A stretch of 64,000 nt of DNA. It comes from Rhyacophila brunnea (Eukaryota; Arthropoda; Insecta; Trichoptera; Rhyacophilidae). This document shows, one piece after another, positions 45,008 through 57,353 of this stretch (positions are counted from its first letter, which is position 1; every line of letters begins with the position of its first letter). A model generated the notes under the pieces. That model saw nothing but the letters and a program-made list of their open reading frames with translations. It had not been told where the DNA came from and searched no databases. Location: NCBI GenBank assembly GCA_022495005.1, contig JAGYXB010000135.1, positions 3,100,001 through 3,164,000 on the forward strand. Direction: 5' to 3'. Made by a program: the position numbers and the translations under genes.

Positions 45008-47578
45008 GGCTACGTTTTAATATATTGAACAACCATAACATTTAAATAAAAATAAATGAACATTGTTTATGGTTTCACTTTTTATAGGTAAACATAAATA
45101 GTGACACTTTCACAATTAATTTGATTTTTTTTATTACATTATGTCAGTTATATTTTTAAATCTTGATTTAATTTTTAATTCGAGGAAAATGTTTATTTAA
45201 TAACTGCTCATAACTGTTGGAGCAGTCCATAGTTTTTTGTCTTTTTGTCACTTTTGAATCATTTTCAGTATACATTGTTGATAAACTTATTAATTATTAT
45301 TAAATTTGTTCTGTATTCATTTCACACTCATTTCACATACACATTACTTAAATGGTAAACAAATTGTTGATGAATAATGCTTTAAAAGAGAAAAATCGTG
45401 AGAATTCATAGAATATAACATGATACTAATAGGTACCTATATCAAATTCTGTTAACACACTAAATATAAATTATTAATAGTACTGCAGATTTATTGGCAG
45501 TAAATGAACACATAATAAAACTGAGTAACCTTCACTATAAATAGATAAATAAATACGTGGTTTTTTTTATAGGTATATAATAAAATATCCATTATTATTA
45601 TAATTCTATATCGACTGTAGAAAAGAAAAAGGACCTAACCCTCAATTTTTTTCAAAATAGGTTTATTGGATAATAACGTTATACACAACTAAATACACGT
45701 CGTGTCAAAAGGATGTAAGCTGCAAAGGCCGATTTATTATCTAAATTTTAGCTGGCAGAAGGAAGTGAAGTGGGAAAAACGACTTAATGTAATATAACAA
45801 TATTATGTAGGTGACTGTTTGTTTGCAATATTAAAATTTACAATTTATTTATCGTTTATAGACATATTATTAATGTACTTTAATAAATTACAAAACAGAT
45901 TATGATTATGAATTTAAAAAAATTAATACAATCTATAGAAAATCCATAGAATACCTACCTATAGTGGTAATAGGGAATCTGCAATTTAATATATTTTACT
46001 GATAATTTAAAAAGATTTTAAATAATCAATACCTACATATAAGTACTTACCTATATACTTTTTAATTCAAAGACAAATTTAAGAACAATTTTATTTTGTT
46101 ATTACTTAATGGTTATTCTCTCGAATGTGATAGAAATATTTTTTTATTAGGTAATTCAAATTAATTTTAATGATATGCTCAGAATAATAAGTTGTCTCTA
46201 CCATAGCGAACATTGTTGTTTTTATATTTTATTCATGTGAAAAACTTATTAAAAAAAATTATCTGAAATTGACCCGCCCCCCGATTGTGACTACAATGAT
46301 TTTTTAGTAGTTTTTGGAATAGTTGTAAAAACTTGTATAAATAATATTATTGGAGTTTCTAATACAATTCCGTACTTATAGGCATCATTCCGCCGGCGAA
46401 GTGCTCTTTGGGAAGCTGCTAGCACTATTTTTTATTACGAAATATAAGTATACACAGTCTAAAGTTTTTTTGGTAATCGACATGTTTTTTTCCAAACAAA
46501 ATAGAATTTGTACATTCTTATAAGTATGCACTTATCTCGAACAACAAATCAATCTTTTACAACCGTGACACTTCAATAATCAGGCAACCGGTTTCAGTCC
46601 ATAAGCTGCCTCCATATTAGTTAATATCAGGACAAAAAATGTCCTACTGACACGTTTGTTGGACGTGTGACCGAAACCCTGGGTTCCTGAATCCGGGACA
46701 CGCGAACAAGGGGTCTTTGGTCCCCATCGGGCTATCTTCAAATGGAAATATTAATATTTGTCTTAGTTGATATAGAGACTAATTTTCCGAAGATGACGTG
46801 ACAAGATTTTTTACAACTGCGAGGTACATGCACATTACAAATAATACACGTGCATTTGAACCGGTCGCTAGATTCGAAGCCGAGATATATCACGGATTAA
46901 GAAGCAAGCTAATATCTGCTCCACAGATAATATACGTACTCGAAGCTGGCCTTCCGTTTTCTATTTTTGTAGGTATAGAGTTGGTTTGTATTTACTCATT
47001 ATGTTTTCGAAAAAAAAATGTTATGTACCTACTGTCAGGAAACTGGGATAATTTGATTTGAAGTTTTGTCTCTGTTTAATATTTAGGGGCATTGTATAGT
47101 AATTATTGAGTTATACAATAATATGTACCCAATTTAAAAATATAGTAGATACATTGACTGCAGTACAGCCGATTGCATATTTTTATTTTCTGTTCTCCAA
47201 AATGGGATCCCATTCACCAAAGGTTGCCGTAACCTTGCTCTGATACAGATTCAGGTTTCTAACCGATTGATTATTTTCAATTAACTTTATAATCTCCCTG
47301 AGTGGACTTTTGAAACCCGAAAATGTCGGTATTTGTAATAATTTCAATTCCAGTTTGATTCAATGAGTGTTCGGAACTTTCTATAAGCGAGAGCGCCTCT
47401 TATAATAGAAAAACCGCCACCGCTCAAACTTCGCCTCTCCCCACGCCCCTAACTTTAAAAGATAAAACAGATGACAAAAGTTATATTTTTCACCCCTTTT
47501 CCTCAAATTTTCTCCCTCACATTCATTTAAGTATGTTTTAAAACAATAAGAATAACTCTATTTTACGGGTCATAAATG
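45008..47578. other. Upstream flank of the transporter, nothing firm
   Basis: It should contain the 5' UTR and promoter of the transporter, but no TATA box, initiator or upstream exon can be chosen with confidence. An open frame of 87 residues at 46798-47061 (+) matches nothing I know. Confidence 0.35.
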
Positions 47579-47930
47579 CAGTGATGACCCTAGATAAAGT
47601 GCCGCCCTTAGGCAGATTTAAAATGCTACCCCCTTCATTTTAGTCTCAAATTGTATGCAAAATAGTTAGGTGCATAATACTTTATTATATTAAACAGACA
47701 AACACAACAACATCTTGAAAAAAATAACATAATTTGTACAATATCATCTACTGAGCACTTATAATATGAAACATTCTCTAAAACAGCGCTGGTCATAGGT
47801 ACGCGAAGGTCTGAGGCGCTCTCAAATTAACGAAGAGACAGCTTTTTGTAAAACCGCCACTGCTTTCAAAAGTTGTAATGATCGTCTTCGTTTATTCAAT
47901 TTGTGAACTCTCGAAGAACCCCTACCTGAC
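47579..47930 (+). mobile_element. MITE of the CAGTGACGTCCC group, subtype B, degenerate
   Basis: Left end CAGTGATGACCCTAGATAAA, GTGCCGCCCTTAGGCAGATT, then TTTTAGTCTCAAATTGTATG. Right half has AAACCGCCACTGCTTTCAAA and AGTTGTAATGATCG. It corresponds to the subtype at 54664-55181 in opposite orientation. Confidence 0.6.
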
Positions 47931-48990
47931 TTACACAAGAAGAAAATGACAACCATTTTTACATTACCTCTAGCTTATTTGGTAAAAACAAATAAGTATT
48001 GGAGAGAAAATGTATAACATTTTTGTGCAAAGTAAGTAATATCCATGATCGTCTTTGATTATGGTTCAACACGTTGTAATATTTTGTTTTTCAGTAATCT
48101 ATTAATTTATCTTTTCTTCGTATTTCTTTGATAAATTTATTTACTTACAACGGCCAAGGCATTGGCTATTTTTTGAAACTTCCGTCATTTAGTGTTGACT
48201 TGTAATAGGTATTTCCTAATACAGCCGTAGTTACTCGTACATTGTGTACATAATAGCGTTCAACCTGATTATACAAATGTTATAAAACTTATTCGAAGAC
48301 CGAACGGCCTTCTTAGAGCCTATATTTAATCAGTTGGGATCTATGTCCCTTGATAGATCCCACCAGCGCGCCCGAATGCTAAATCCCAAAACAAAATGAT
48401 ACTATATATTATTATAATCACGTTGAAAACATTTTATTTTCCTTGTAGAAGGTACGTAAATAAAATTAAAAATAAGATTTTTAGTTGATATAAGTACTTG
48501 TAACCTTTTTTAAAATATTAAGTATAAGGGACTAAAATTGACTGCAAATATCAGCTAAGCTAAAAAAAGTATTTTACGTTTGGTTCGTTCCTTTCTATTA
48601 TAGTTTGATGGTCGTGTTTGTTGTATTTTGAAAAGCAGTCGACTATGAAGATAATATGTATGTGGCGGTAGTCATCAATGTTTGGATTCCTAAAATAATA
48701 TAAGTGTTTTGGCCACCCTCGTGCAATGCATATTTTACACATATTGCCGAGGCGGGCCTGACCGTGCTTAAAAAATTTGGAAGTATTCTTACATAACATT
48801 GCAATAACAATAATAATATATGTTTGAGTTTAGGCTTTCGTTGATCCTCAGTAGGCTAAAAGTCAATAATATGTAATACACATGTCTGCCATTCATTATT
48901 CATTCACTATCTTTACAAGGTCACCTAGTGGTTTAGGAACTGTGATAAAATAGATAATGGACATGTAGTTGGCTATTTACTTTGGCGATA
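47931..48990. other. Intergenic, nothing recognised
   Basis: No coding or repeat assignment possible. Confidence 0.4.
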
Positions 48991-48994
48991 ACAC

Positions 48995-49453
48995 AATTAA
49001 AGCACAGTATACCTCCGACTTGCTTATGTGGCGAATTGCAGGATGCCGATCACATACATCCTTTGGGAGTGTCCCCATATTATGTTGGTTGAAAAGGAAG
49101 AGCTTCTCAAGTCGGTCCGACCCTCAGTTGGACCGGTCGGCCATTCCGACTTGATATCTACGAGGGAAAAATTCTCAGCTTTTAAAAAGTTTGCGGCATT
49201 TTATGGCGAGCGAGAAGGTCTTTTCTCATCGAGAATTGACCGTAATACATTATACGGAAGTAGGGATCACGCACACTCTAGTGCACACCAACCAAGGTCT
49301 TGGGAAGTTGCTCCTGGGACACTTTCTGCACAAATTTTAAGAGCTCCTAACGATCGTTACGCCACGGTATACGCCTGCATAATGGGTGTGAAGACGTGGC
49401 GGGTTGTGGATGGAAAAGCAAGTATACTCGCAGATATTTGCAAAGAATCATGA
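48995..49453 (+). mobile_element. R1/Jockey-like LINE C-terminal fragment
   Basis: A frame from about 49005 reads SIPPTCLCGELQDADHIH. After a frameshift it continues YILWECPHIMLVEKEELLKS, then LISTREKFSAFKKFAAFYGE, in an open frame to a TGA at 49451-49453. C.CG....D..H...WECP is the Cys/His cluster near the C terminus of several insect LINE polymerases. The final ~75 residues (from about YGSRDHAHSS) are not recognised and may be unrelated open sequence. Confidence 0.55.
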
Positions 49454-49755
49454 ATTCACTTCCGAACAATCAAGAAGCTATTCGCCACCTTTCGCCCAAT
49501 TCGATAAAAACGTCTTTTCATAGTTATTAACCGTAAGTACTATAAGAGAGCAAGTATTAATTATTATACTAAATTTTTTACTGTTTTAGTTTTCAGAAAA
49601 TTCAAAGCAATGTTAATATTATTAGATTTAGTGACGGAATGTGACAATGGAGGGAGAGGGAGTTAAGAATTACGCAAAATCGACGATCTCTAGTCAACCA
49701 TTTGTAATAACGTGGAGAGGTAAATTACGATTTCCTAACAGAGACAAGTCATAAT

Positions 49756-50451
49756 AAAATTAGGGATCCCGAGCTATTTTCGATACCTATGAATCCAGGG
49801 ATTGATTTTTTTTATCAATTTTTATGGAAAATAAAATAAAAACGAAAATATAACAGAAAAAATACTTTTAATAACAAATAACTACTTACATTAGAAATAA
49901 ACTGAGTTTGAATGAAGTTTGATTTATACCCATGTCTAAGTTGCTGATTCATTTTATTTTTTCACATAAATTAATAAAAATGAGAAAGATTGGAAAAAAA
50001 CAATGCTTCGCACTATTAACAAAGTAATTCCACCATGATCTCATACGTATTACAGAAGTTTCATATTTGGCTGACTAATTAGATTTATGAAGCGGAAAGG
50101 CCATAAGAACACCATGATTTGCTTTACTATTTTAAATCTCGCTAACACATTCATTATGTCTTTACTATCAGAAACAGCAATCTCATATTAAATTCATATT
50201 ATTATTTATATTACAATATTATTTACTAAATTAAACTTATGTATTTCCAAGATTGAACGTATACAATATTAAAAATAAATGTCTTAAATAGTATAAATTA
50301 TACTACATTTATTTTTGACCGATTTTATCAATGTTATTTGTAAATATAAAACTTTTATATTAACAATGGAAAAAAATGCCAATCCCGGGATTGTCAAATT
50401 GTAATATCGAAATCCTGGGATCAGAATTTTGGCTCGGGATTGGATTCCCTA
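49756..50451. mobile_element. hAT-like element with CCCGGG subterminal palindromes
   Basis: Flanked by GTCATAAT on both sides (49748-49755 and 50452-50459), an 8-bp target duplication. The left end reads AAAAT then TAGGGATCCCGAGC; the right end, read inward, is TAGGGAATCCAATCCCGAGC. AATCCCGGGATT and GAATCCAGGGATT-type palindromes lie close to both ends. About 690 bp; no transposase. It parallels 60503-61178. Confidence 0.7.
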
Positions 50452-50459
50452 GTCATAAT

Positions 50460-51611
50460 GTATCAATCAAAATATTAATACAAACGAGGGCAATAGGTAC
50501 CAACCAGAAAAAAATTCCCAATGTTAACAAATTGTCATTTTCATATTATGATGTCCACTGTGCAAACCATGTCTTTCCAATCCATATGACATCGGTAGTC
50601 TGGAACTACCGATTTCATATAAGAACCCAATTTGGAACTCACTTTAAAATACAGCCGTATTACGTCATAGTTAATGGTCTTTTTGAAATTATTTTTGAAA
50701 TGGCGTCGCAGGTTTTTATATTTTAAAATGAAAATAATTATTTTTCTCAATATTGTCCCAATGCTGGCCAATAGATTAGTGAAATTACATTAATGTAGGT
50801 GATACATAATCCACACGGGCGCTGAAGAAGCCTTCGGAATCACATAGGGGGCACAAAGTTTCCTAAAATTATTTAACCAATATGTATTTCCCACAAATTG
50901 AATTTTGCACGTAGACCATCGAACGTAAACAAATTTTAACGCGTCAAATGACTGAGGATAACTAATCAATATCAGCAGTAGGATCTATAAATAATACAAA
51001 CATTTGTTTAAAATAATCGTTTGGTTATTGACAGAACCTGTTTATTATTTTAAAATATTATTGAAATAATACTCGACAAAGATTGTATCAATGATGTATC
51101 TAATTCAAATGTTATGCATGAATAATTTGCCAACATAAATCGAAAAAGGCATCCAAAAATCTTTAATAAAATTATTTATTATATTCAAACACGCGACACA
51201 CATTCAATCTAATTTATATTTTGTTGACAAAAATTGTTAGATTTATTCCGGTCTTCAATAATAATTATAATAAATTCTCCATTATTTCTGGATTCCTTTT
51301 AGTTTACTTTTATATTTTCATTGATAAATTATACACACATCTCATCTCACATAATATTAAATAAACAAATGGCTTTATTCATATATAGAACTACTACTAA
51401 ATGAATACAAAGATACCCATTCTGACTATTTTCAATTATTCAAAAGGAACGAATCGTCCATGACCGTATCAAAGGCATGGTAAAAGTTTCAGCGTTTTTA
51501 ATCGATGTTACAATGAATTATAATAGTATGTGTGTTTTTTGCTCAATATGATTAGTAAATAGTGTTTTTATAATGAAGGGAGAAACTAATGGTTTTAATT
51601 AAATTGTTAAT
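50460..51611. other. Intergenic, nothing recognised
   Basis: Strongly AT-rich. No gene or repeat supported. Confidence 0.4.
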
Positions 51612-52004
51612 TCATGTAGATCTTGGCCATCTCCTGAAGAGGTTTTATAACTAATTTTTAAAAGGAATGATCGATCGATTAATTCGCACCGTGAGTGTAA
51701 AACCAAGGCATTTGCAATTTTTTCAATTTCGAGATTAAATGCAAAGCAACTGCAAAAGTCGTGAACTTGAAAAAGTGAAGTAACTGAAAGAACATGCAAT
51801 AGAATGTAGATAGAAACCAAATATTATGTTTTTTTTAGAAACTATATTTCCCCTAACAAAACGAAGACTTCAAACCCTAATATATCCAAAGTATGTCTTT
51901 TGCAGATGCCTTGGTTTTCCACTCACGATGCGAATTAGATTCAAGCTCTTGTTGAAAATACATAATTAATTATAAGAAGCGAGATTCTTGAAATCTACGA
52001 CGTG
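51612..52004. repeat. ~390-bp imperfect long inverted repeat
   Basis: AATTCGCACCGTGAGTGTAA, AACCAAGGCATTTGCAA (about 51680-51717) is mirrored by TTTTGCAGATGCCTTGGTTT, TCCACTCACGATGCGAATTA (about 51898-51940). Weaker pairing extends to TGTAGATCTT at the left and ATCTACGA at the right. Probably a MITE; no target duplication identified. Confidence 0.55.
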
Positions 52005-52800
52005 CAGCTTTATAAGCGCACATTAATGTTATAATAAATTAATTCTTTATTTCGTTTTTCTAAATATGATAAACTATTCAATAATATTGACAACACTAAA
52101 TTAGTTTTTCTGTTGCAGTTTTTAGATCACTATCAAGACTAAAAAGTAAGTAAAAATATGTTGTTTACTTCACTGTGTATATGCAATTACATACCTGTGT
52201 ATATGATAATATCAAAACAGAGTTGCAGAAATTAATTTAGAACTTTATAATACGATTATATTATTATAAACATATAACTTTTTCGTTAAAGGAATATTTT
52301 AATAAGCTAAACAATCTAAACGAGTCTTAATGATAGCTAAAAGCTACATTAGGCACTATTCAGTTTTCACAATCATCTACTACTTAAATTTGAAAAAACT
52401 TTGTTAATGATATGACAATTAATAAAACACAACGTATTTAAAACTATCTAATTATAGAAATACTTATGTAATTTTACTCAATATACCGTAAGAAGTCCAT
52501 CACTATATGATTTTTTTTAAATAAATAAATCGAACGGTAAATTTCTTCCACATTTTTTAAGCAACTGCTTATTTTATTAGTTTTATTATTAGTTTACAAA
52601 ACTAATGAGAATAACATAAGTTTTATTAAGTTTAAATATTTTATTTGTTTATTTATTTTTTTATTGTTAATTACCTTCATTATTAATTGTCAAAGATTTT
52701 AACCGTGGCTAATTTTATTTATTCAATATTATATTGTTTGAAACAGATATTGTTGCGGAGACAATGGCGGACGTACTATCTTTAGCGTGCGCTGTACCGC
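52005..52800. other. Intergenic, nothing recognised
   Basis: AT-rich with TTTATTAG-type runs. No gene or repeat supported. Confidence 0.4.
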
Positions 52801-52809
52801 GAGACTTAC

Positions 52810-52965
52810 TGATACATAAGTCAACAAATAATAATATTGAGTTGAGATGACCAGGCGGTGGCCAGGTGTACCGAACGCATGTCCTGGAACCCGACAAGGC
52901 AACTGACAATGAACTGAAATGGCAATAATAATCAGCAAACCCTCAATCCAATGTCGCCCGCCGAG
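52810..52965 (-). other. Possible untranslated first exon (speculative)
   Basis: On the minus strand a moderately CpG-rich block ends at TATCA|GTAAGT (donor at 52809-52804), a strong 5' splice site. No long frame crosses it. It could be a 5' UTR exon of a minus-strand transcript, conceivably of the transporter 7.8 kb away, but nothing proves a link. Confidence 0.2.
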
Positions 52966-53230
52966 AGGACGCCGCTATCGATACGGTGGGGCCGTGTTCC
53001 TTCACAATTATATTGTATGTTTTCAAATGACCACCGCTGTGGCATTTCTGACGTTCCCCTTTCTGTTACTCTGTCTGTAACGCATAAGCTGTTTCTCTCT
53101 GACGCACGCACGCGTCTTTGTTGCGCGGTCGTATAAATAGAACATCCACATTGCAGCCCTTCCGTGCGCGCTGCACTTACTCGCTAAGTCACGTACCTAT
53201 ATCTATATGTATCTCGCTCACATGCATTGG
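52950..53230 (+). promoter_or_regulatory. CpG-richer candidate promoter with TATA box
   Basis: This is the most CpG-dense stretch in the window's right half (CGCCCGCCGAGAGGACGCCG, GACGCACGCACGCGTC, GTGCGCGCTGCAC). TATAAATA lies at 53132-53139, about 30 bases before TTCCGTGCGCGCTGCACTTA. No coding exon is recognised downstream. Confidence 0.3.
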
Positions 53231-53339
53231 TATTCGTGACATAAAAATATATTAGAGTAAATAAACTGGCTAATACAATATAATAATAGTTACGTTGTCA
53301 GTATTCTTATGCTTTGATTATTTTTTAAACTGAGATAGC

Positions 53340-53500
53340 AATACTCTCTAATGATGCATCAACATTGTCTACTTCATTAAAAAAAGGCACTGGTCTCAAA
53401 AGTTGTACCTAATAATAATTATTGTATTAGATTCGCCACCCTTTATAATTTACCGTCCCTATGCAACGCATGACCTGCCTACCCCCACGAGACGACACAA
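53340..53500 (+). mobile_element. Partial MITE of the CAGTGACGTCCC group, subtype B
   Basis: CTCTAATGATGCATCAAC, TGGTCTCAAAAGTTGTACC, ATTCGCCACCCTTTATAATT, then GCAACGCATGACCTGCCTAC, CCCCACGAGACGAC, matching the right half of 14610-15023. The left half is absent. Confidence 0.6.
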
Positions 53501-53604
53501 ATAATCGATGCATAAGACAGAATTTCATGTTTTGTCTAAGAGTGGCATTTTACTTACATGAGTCTCGCTGAATAAAGAGTGTGCCATCGTAAAACCTTCA
53601 AGGC

Positions 53605-54008
53605 CAGTGCCGTCCCGTGGGGGTAGGCAGACTGAACGACGCTTGCGGGCGGCAGTTACTCGAAGGGCGGCAGATCGAGGAAAATCATTTGGAATACTCG
53701 TATATAGAAATAGCTACCAAAACTTAGTAATAACGAAAATATCTTTCCGTTAAAAAAAACAGCTCACTGGTTTTGTCGAGATCGCGATATCTAATTTACT
53801 TCCGTTGCCCTACGACGTCCTTGGTGACCAGAGACGACACGTGCAGATTTGCGAATAATTACAGTCTGATATTTTTTTAGTAATGTATCCATACAACACA
53901 TTTCTTAGATATTGGACTCATGAAAGGATGATAAAAAATACTGTATAAAAAAATGGGCCGGAATTTTGGCGCTGCCTAGGGGCGGCATTTTATCTAGGGA
54001 CGTCACTG
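53605..54008 (+). mobile_element. hAT-like MITE, CAGTGACGTCCC group subtype A, copy 2
   Basis: A 404-bp copy flanked by a perfect 8-bp duplication TTCAAGGC (53597-53604 and 54009-54016). Ends CAGTGCCGTCCCGTGGGGG and ATCTAGGGACGTCACTG. It contains GGCGGCAGTTACTCGAAGGG and CTTCCGTTGCCCTACGACGT, mirrored in the inverted copy at 20467-20874. No coding frame. Confidence 0.88.
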
Positions 54009-54663
54009 TTCAAGGCTATAGGTATATTTAATAACCTAAACATGTACACAATATTGATTCAAAAAACAGAATGTGAATTTCAATTTGATCCACGCCTGAG
54101 AAGCTTAGCATTGTTCTAATCCACGGCGAGAGAGATGTAAACCAACAAATTAGTCAACCTAAAATCATTTGACGAACTTGTTGAGTTCACAATGGTTGCT
54201 ATATACAATAGTGAATTATTTTAATTAATCTCGTACGCGGGCCTTGCTTTTTCCAAGCACTACTGTCAAGTTGAACAGAATATTTATCGTGTTGTGGCAG
54301 TAAGCTGTGTTACCTTGTGACGTCGGGCCCACCAAAATACAAAGCAGTTACCACATACCACATACAATATCTCAGATATAATGCTCAGAAGTACAGTGAC
54401 CCATGGTCGAATATAATCTTGGGACAGTAATACGTAAAACTATCACTGAATTATAACTTATTAGAAAGATTTTGGGAAATACAGTCATGTTTGTTTTGAT
54501 TACAATAATCTTACTCTATCCTGCACCAGTGTCCTCATAGTGTCTGCACAGCCCGTCCTAGCTTCATTGTTGACACCGTCCAACCACCATCCATCTGCAA
54601 CTATCTGGTCAGAAATCCAGGATACACCTCGATGATTACACACTCGTGAAAACTAGTTAATTT

Positions 54664-55181
54664 CAGTGACATCCTGTGGGGGTAGGCAAGTCATCCCATG
54701 CACAGGGGCGGCACAGGGCGGCGAATGAAGGAACGGATACAAATATGACAACTTTTGATAGATTATGCGGTTACTTCATTAGAAAGCATCGAGATTTCAG
54801 TTTGAAAAATATTGGATGTAACCATTGTTGTATTTAACACAAATTGTAATACATATCGTAATGGCGGTTTATTGCACAGATTTTTTCACAAGGGTGCCTC
54901 CAAACCTGTCAGCGCCACAAACCTCCACTTAACTAAAACCATCACTGTTGGAGAGTAGGTTTTATGGAAATGCTAGTGTGTGTGCCAATTTAAAGATTTC
55001 CAATGTATTTGTCTGTGCATGACAGACTAAAATAATATAGTATATATAATAATATAATAATAAAATAGGTAAGTACCTATGTACCTAACGAGATTGCAGT
55101 CAATTTGAAACAATAAAATTAAAGGGGGTGACATTCTAAATCTGCTTAAGGGCTGCACTTTACATAAGGACTGCACTGGTG
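54664..55181 (-). mobile_element. MITE of the CAGTGACGTCCC group, subtype B (most complete)
   Basis: Ends CAGTGACATCCTGTGGGGGT and ACATAAGGACTGCACTG. Inside are GGGCGGCACAGGGCGGCGAA, CACAAGGGTGCCTCCAAACC and GGGGGTGACATTCTAAATCT, shared with 14610 and 47579. About 518 bp without coding capacity. The flanks GTTAATTT and GTGAGGTT do not match well. Confidence 0.75.
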
Positions 55182-55380
55182 AGGTTCACCCTGAGTGGCT
55201 GGCTCGCCGCTTTAAAATAATGGATACAGATTATTTTATAACATAATATCATTAATATACCAATTATTATTGTTGGAACACTTTTGACAGTAGATACCTG
55301 CCTTCAAGTATTGTTAAATCTATCAATGATAATTTGTTCGTTGTTTAAGATCTATTCAAATCAAAAATGTATCGTAGGTC

Positions 55381-55779
55381 CAGTGCTCGAAATGGAAGAT
55401 TTTACGAACCGGAGCCCTCGATAATTATATGATAATGATAACAGCTGTATATATTATATGGAAATATACCTGTCGAGCTCAGATGGAGTAACTGTCTTTA
55501 AATTTGTGGCATGCAAGTTTAGGGCATAATGTTAAATTGAGGTTTACTTCATGTCATAAATATATTTTTTTCACTATTATTCCGACAAATTTCGTTTCAA
55601 CTTAAAAAAAAAATATGTAAATATTATAATTATTAATATAATTTTAATAATACCCTTTAGTAATAAAATTCATGAACCGGAATGCAGTATTTAATTTTTC
55701 CACGAGACGGAGCGATAATGACGGGGATTTCACGAACAGGAGCTGCGCTCCGGTGCGTTCCAATTCATTTCGAGCGCTG
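55381..55779. mobile_element. hAT-like MITE 'GCTCGAAATGG' family, copy 3 (long form)
   Basis: Perfect 8-bp duplication CGTAGGTC (55373-55380 and 55780-55787). Ends CAGTGCTCGAAATGG and CATTTCGAGCGCTG. At 399 bp it is nearly twice the length of copies 1, 2 and 4 because of an internal AT-rich stretch at about 55490-55670. Confidence 0.88.
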
Positions 55780-55954
55780 CGTAGGTCACCTTCCGAACAA
55801 TTAACACATTTAAATTAACCATTCCTTCAATTTCATAATCAATATAATACCCTGCTTACGATAATCGTGCTTCCATGTGAATACATAATACCTAGGTTTC
55901 AATTTTACTATAGGAGGTCGTCAACATATTACGAGTTTTAGCAGTCACATAGTG

Positions 55955-56440
55955 ACTTATACGTGGTGTAAATGAGAACTCTGCCAATCTTGATAGTATT
56001 GACTCATGTGTCCCTGATAACCATATTAGAAATCGGGAGCATCAGTTGCTTGTTCTCCCGAGGAGCAGAACTAACCTGCAATTGGTGATGCGAATTGGGA
56101 GGGCAGTCACTATGTTCAGTCAAATCGCTTCGGATGTTGATATATTCCATCTACGTGAAGATGAGTATTAATTGGTGGACGTTGTTTTATAAATTATTAA
56201 AATAGTGTCCACTTAGCTCATTCGGTGTGCTTCCATGCTTTATAATTCATATTTTTTATATTTAATATTTTTTTTATAAATTTGTACCGTTTACACTTTT
56301 CATACTGTTTTTGTGACAGTGCATATATTTATTTCTTCTTCACACTGTTTCTTTGTTTTTAAGCGTCATGTTGTGAATGTCTTAAATTTGTAATTTTCAC
56401 GGTATGTAAAAAATAAATAAATTTTAATTTTAATTTTAAT
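55955..56440 (+). mobile_element. LINE 3' end with short tandem tail (family G, copy 1)
   Basis: A frame reads REHQLLVLPRSRTNLQLVMR, then IGRAVTMFSQIASDVDIFHL and stops near 56170. This is the final segment of an insect LINE polymerase (LLVPR.RT....I.R......SDIDIF). About 250 bp of 3' UTR follow, ending in AATTTTAATTTTAATTTTAA, a tandem tail typical of LINE 3' termini. The copy at 61865 shares both coding and UTR parts. Confidence 0.7.
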
Positions 56441-56449
56441 GTGTATTTT

Positions 56450-57030
56450 AAAAATGTGTACTGATAAACGCAACACGAATGCACAAACCATTCCCAATCA
56501 CAACAACCCCTCACAACCAGATTTCAGAATATATTTCCTGGTACACCGGAGTATATCACCGTGTTCGTTTAATATCTACATACCAGTCAAAATGTAATAG
56601 TACCTGTCAACTATAAACCAATAAGTAAGTCGTACTAATAATAATTATTGATCAGAATCGTGGGCACACATCCAACAGGATGAGAGAAATATATTTTGAG
56701 AGGAGTGTTTTGTGAAGGATCTTTGAGGCAGTTAAAGAAAATGGTACATCCGTATTATTTAAACCTGTTAATGGTAACCGAACACAGGTGAACTTAATAT
56801 TTGATACAATTAGTGGGCATACGTACAAGTTTTGAATTAAGTAAGGGGCATATTTTTGTTACAGCCCCAGGCGTTAATACACCTTGCTATATCCTTGAGG
56901 TCAAGACTTGCTAAGGGTTGCCATTGCATTTCCAAAAATGTTTTATAGTATAAACTCTATTATACAATCATTACTTTGAAGAAAACTCTGTAATATAAAG
57001 TGTTGGTTACATTACAAGCTAAGGCCGACT
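56450..57030. other. Intergenic, nothing recognised
   Basis: No frame or repeat family supported. Confidence 0.4.
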
Positions 57031-57035
57031 ATATA

Positions 57036-57299
57036 CAGGCCGTGGCACTGAATTAGCGATTACGACAGTAGTGCGAAATGATAACTAGTGTTAGTTATCG
57101 ATTACCTTTGAATGCAATGCAGTAACCAGTTCTCAATAAATGATGATTTTCGATCGCATATTTTATTCAGATTATTACCATTTATTTCAATATGTAACAA
57201 TCATAAATTTCTACGGACAATTTACTACAATATTGTATTCGAAGTATGGAGCAATCACTGCCACTACGATCAAAGTTTACAGTTTTGTGTCATAGCCTG
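57036..57299. mobile_element. Palindromic MITE 'AGGCCGTGGCACTGAA' family, copy 2
   Basis: Begins CAGGCCGTGGCACTGAATTA and ends TTTTGTGTCATAGCCTG. It shares GAATGCAATGCAGTAACCAG and ATTACCATTTATTTCAATAT with 34616-34858. The flanks ACTATATA and ACTATAGT share their first six bases, a possible decayed duplication. Confidence 0.7.
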
Positions 57300-57353
57300 A
57301 CTATAGTGTGCCTTGTTGCAGGCTATGTGATATATTTATTAAGGCTGCGATTA

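Noticed and set aside
46798..47061. 87-residue plus-strand frame with a hydrophobic segment
   Set aside because: No motif, no splice partners and an AT-rich setting; chance is likely.
49260..49453. Separate small gene after the LINE Cys cluster (YGSRDHAHSS to DICKES)
   Set aside because: No start, promoter or homology; treated as the unexplained tail of the LINE open frame.
50376..50726. 116-residue plus-strand frame
   Set aside because: It begins inside the hAT-like element and runs into unrelated sequence; composition is that of AT-rich noncoding DNA.
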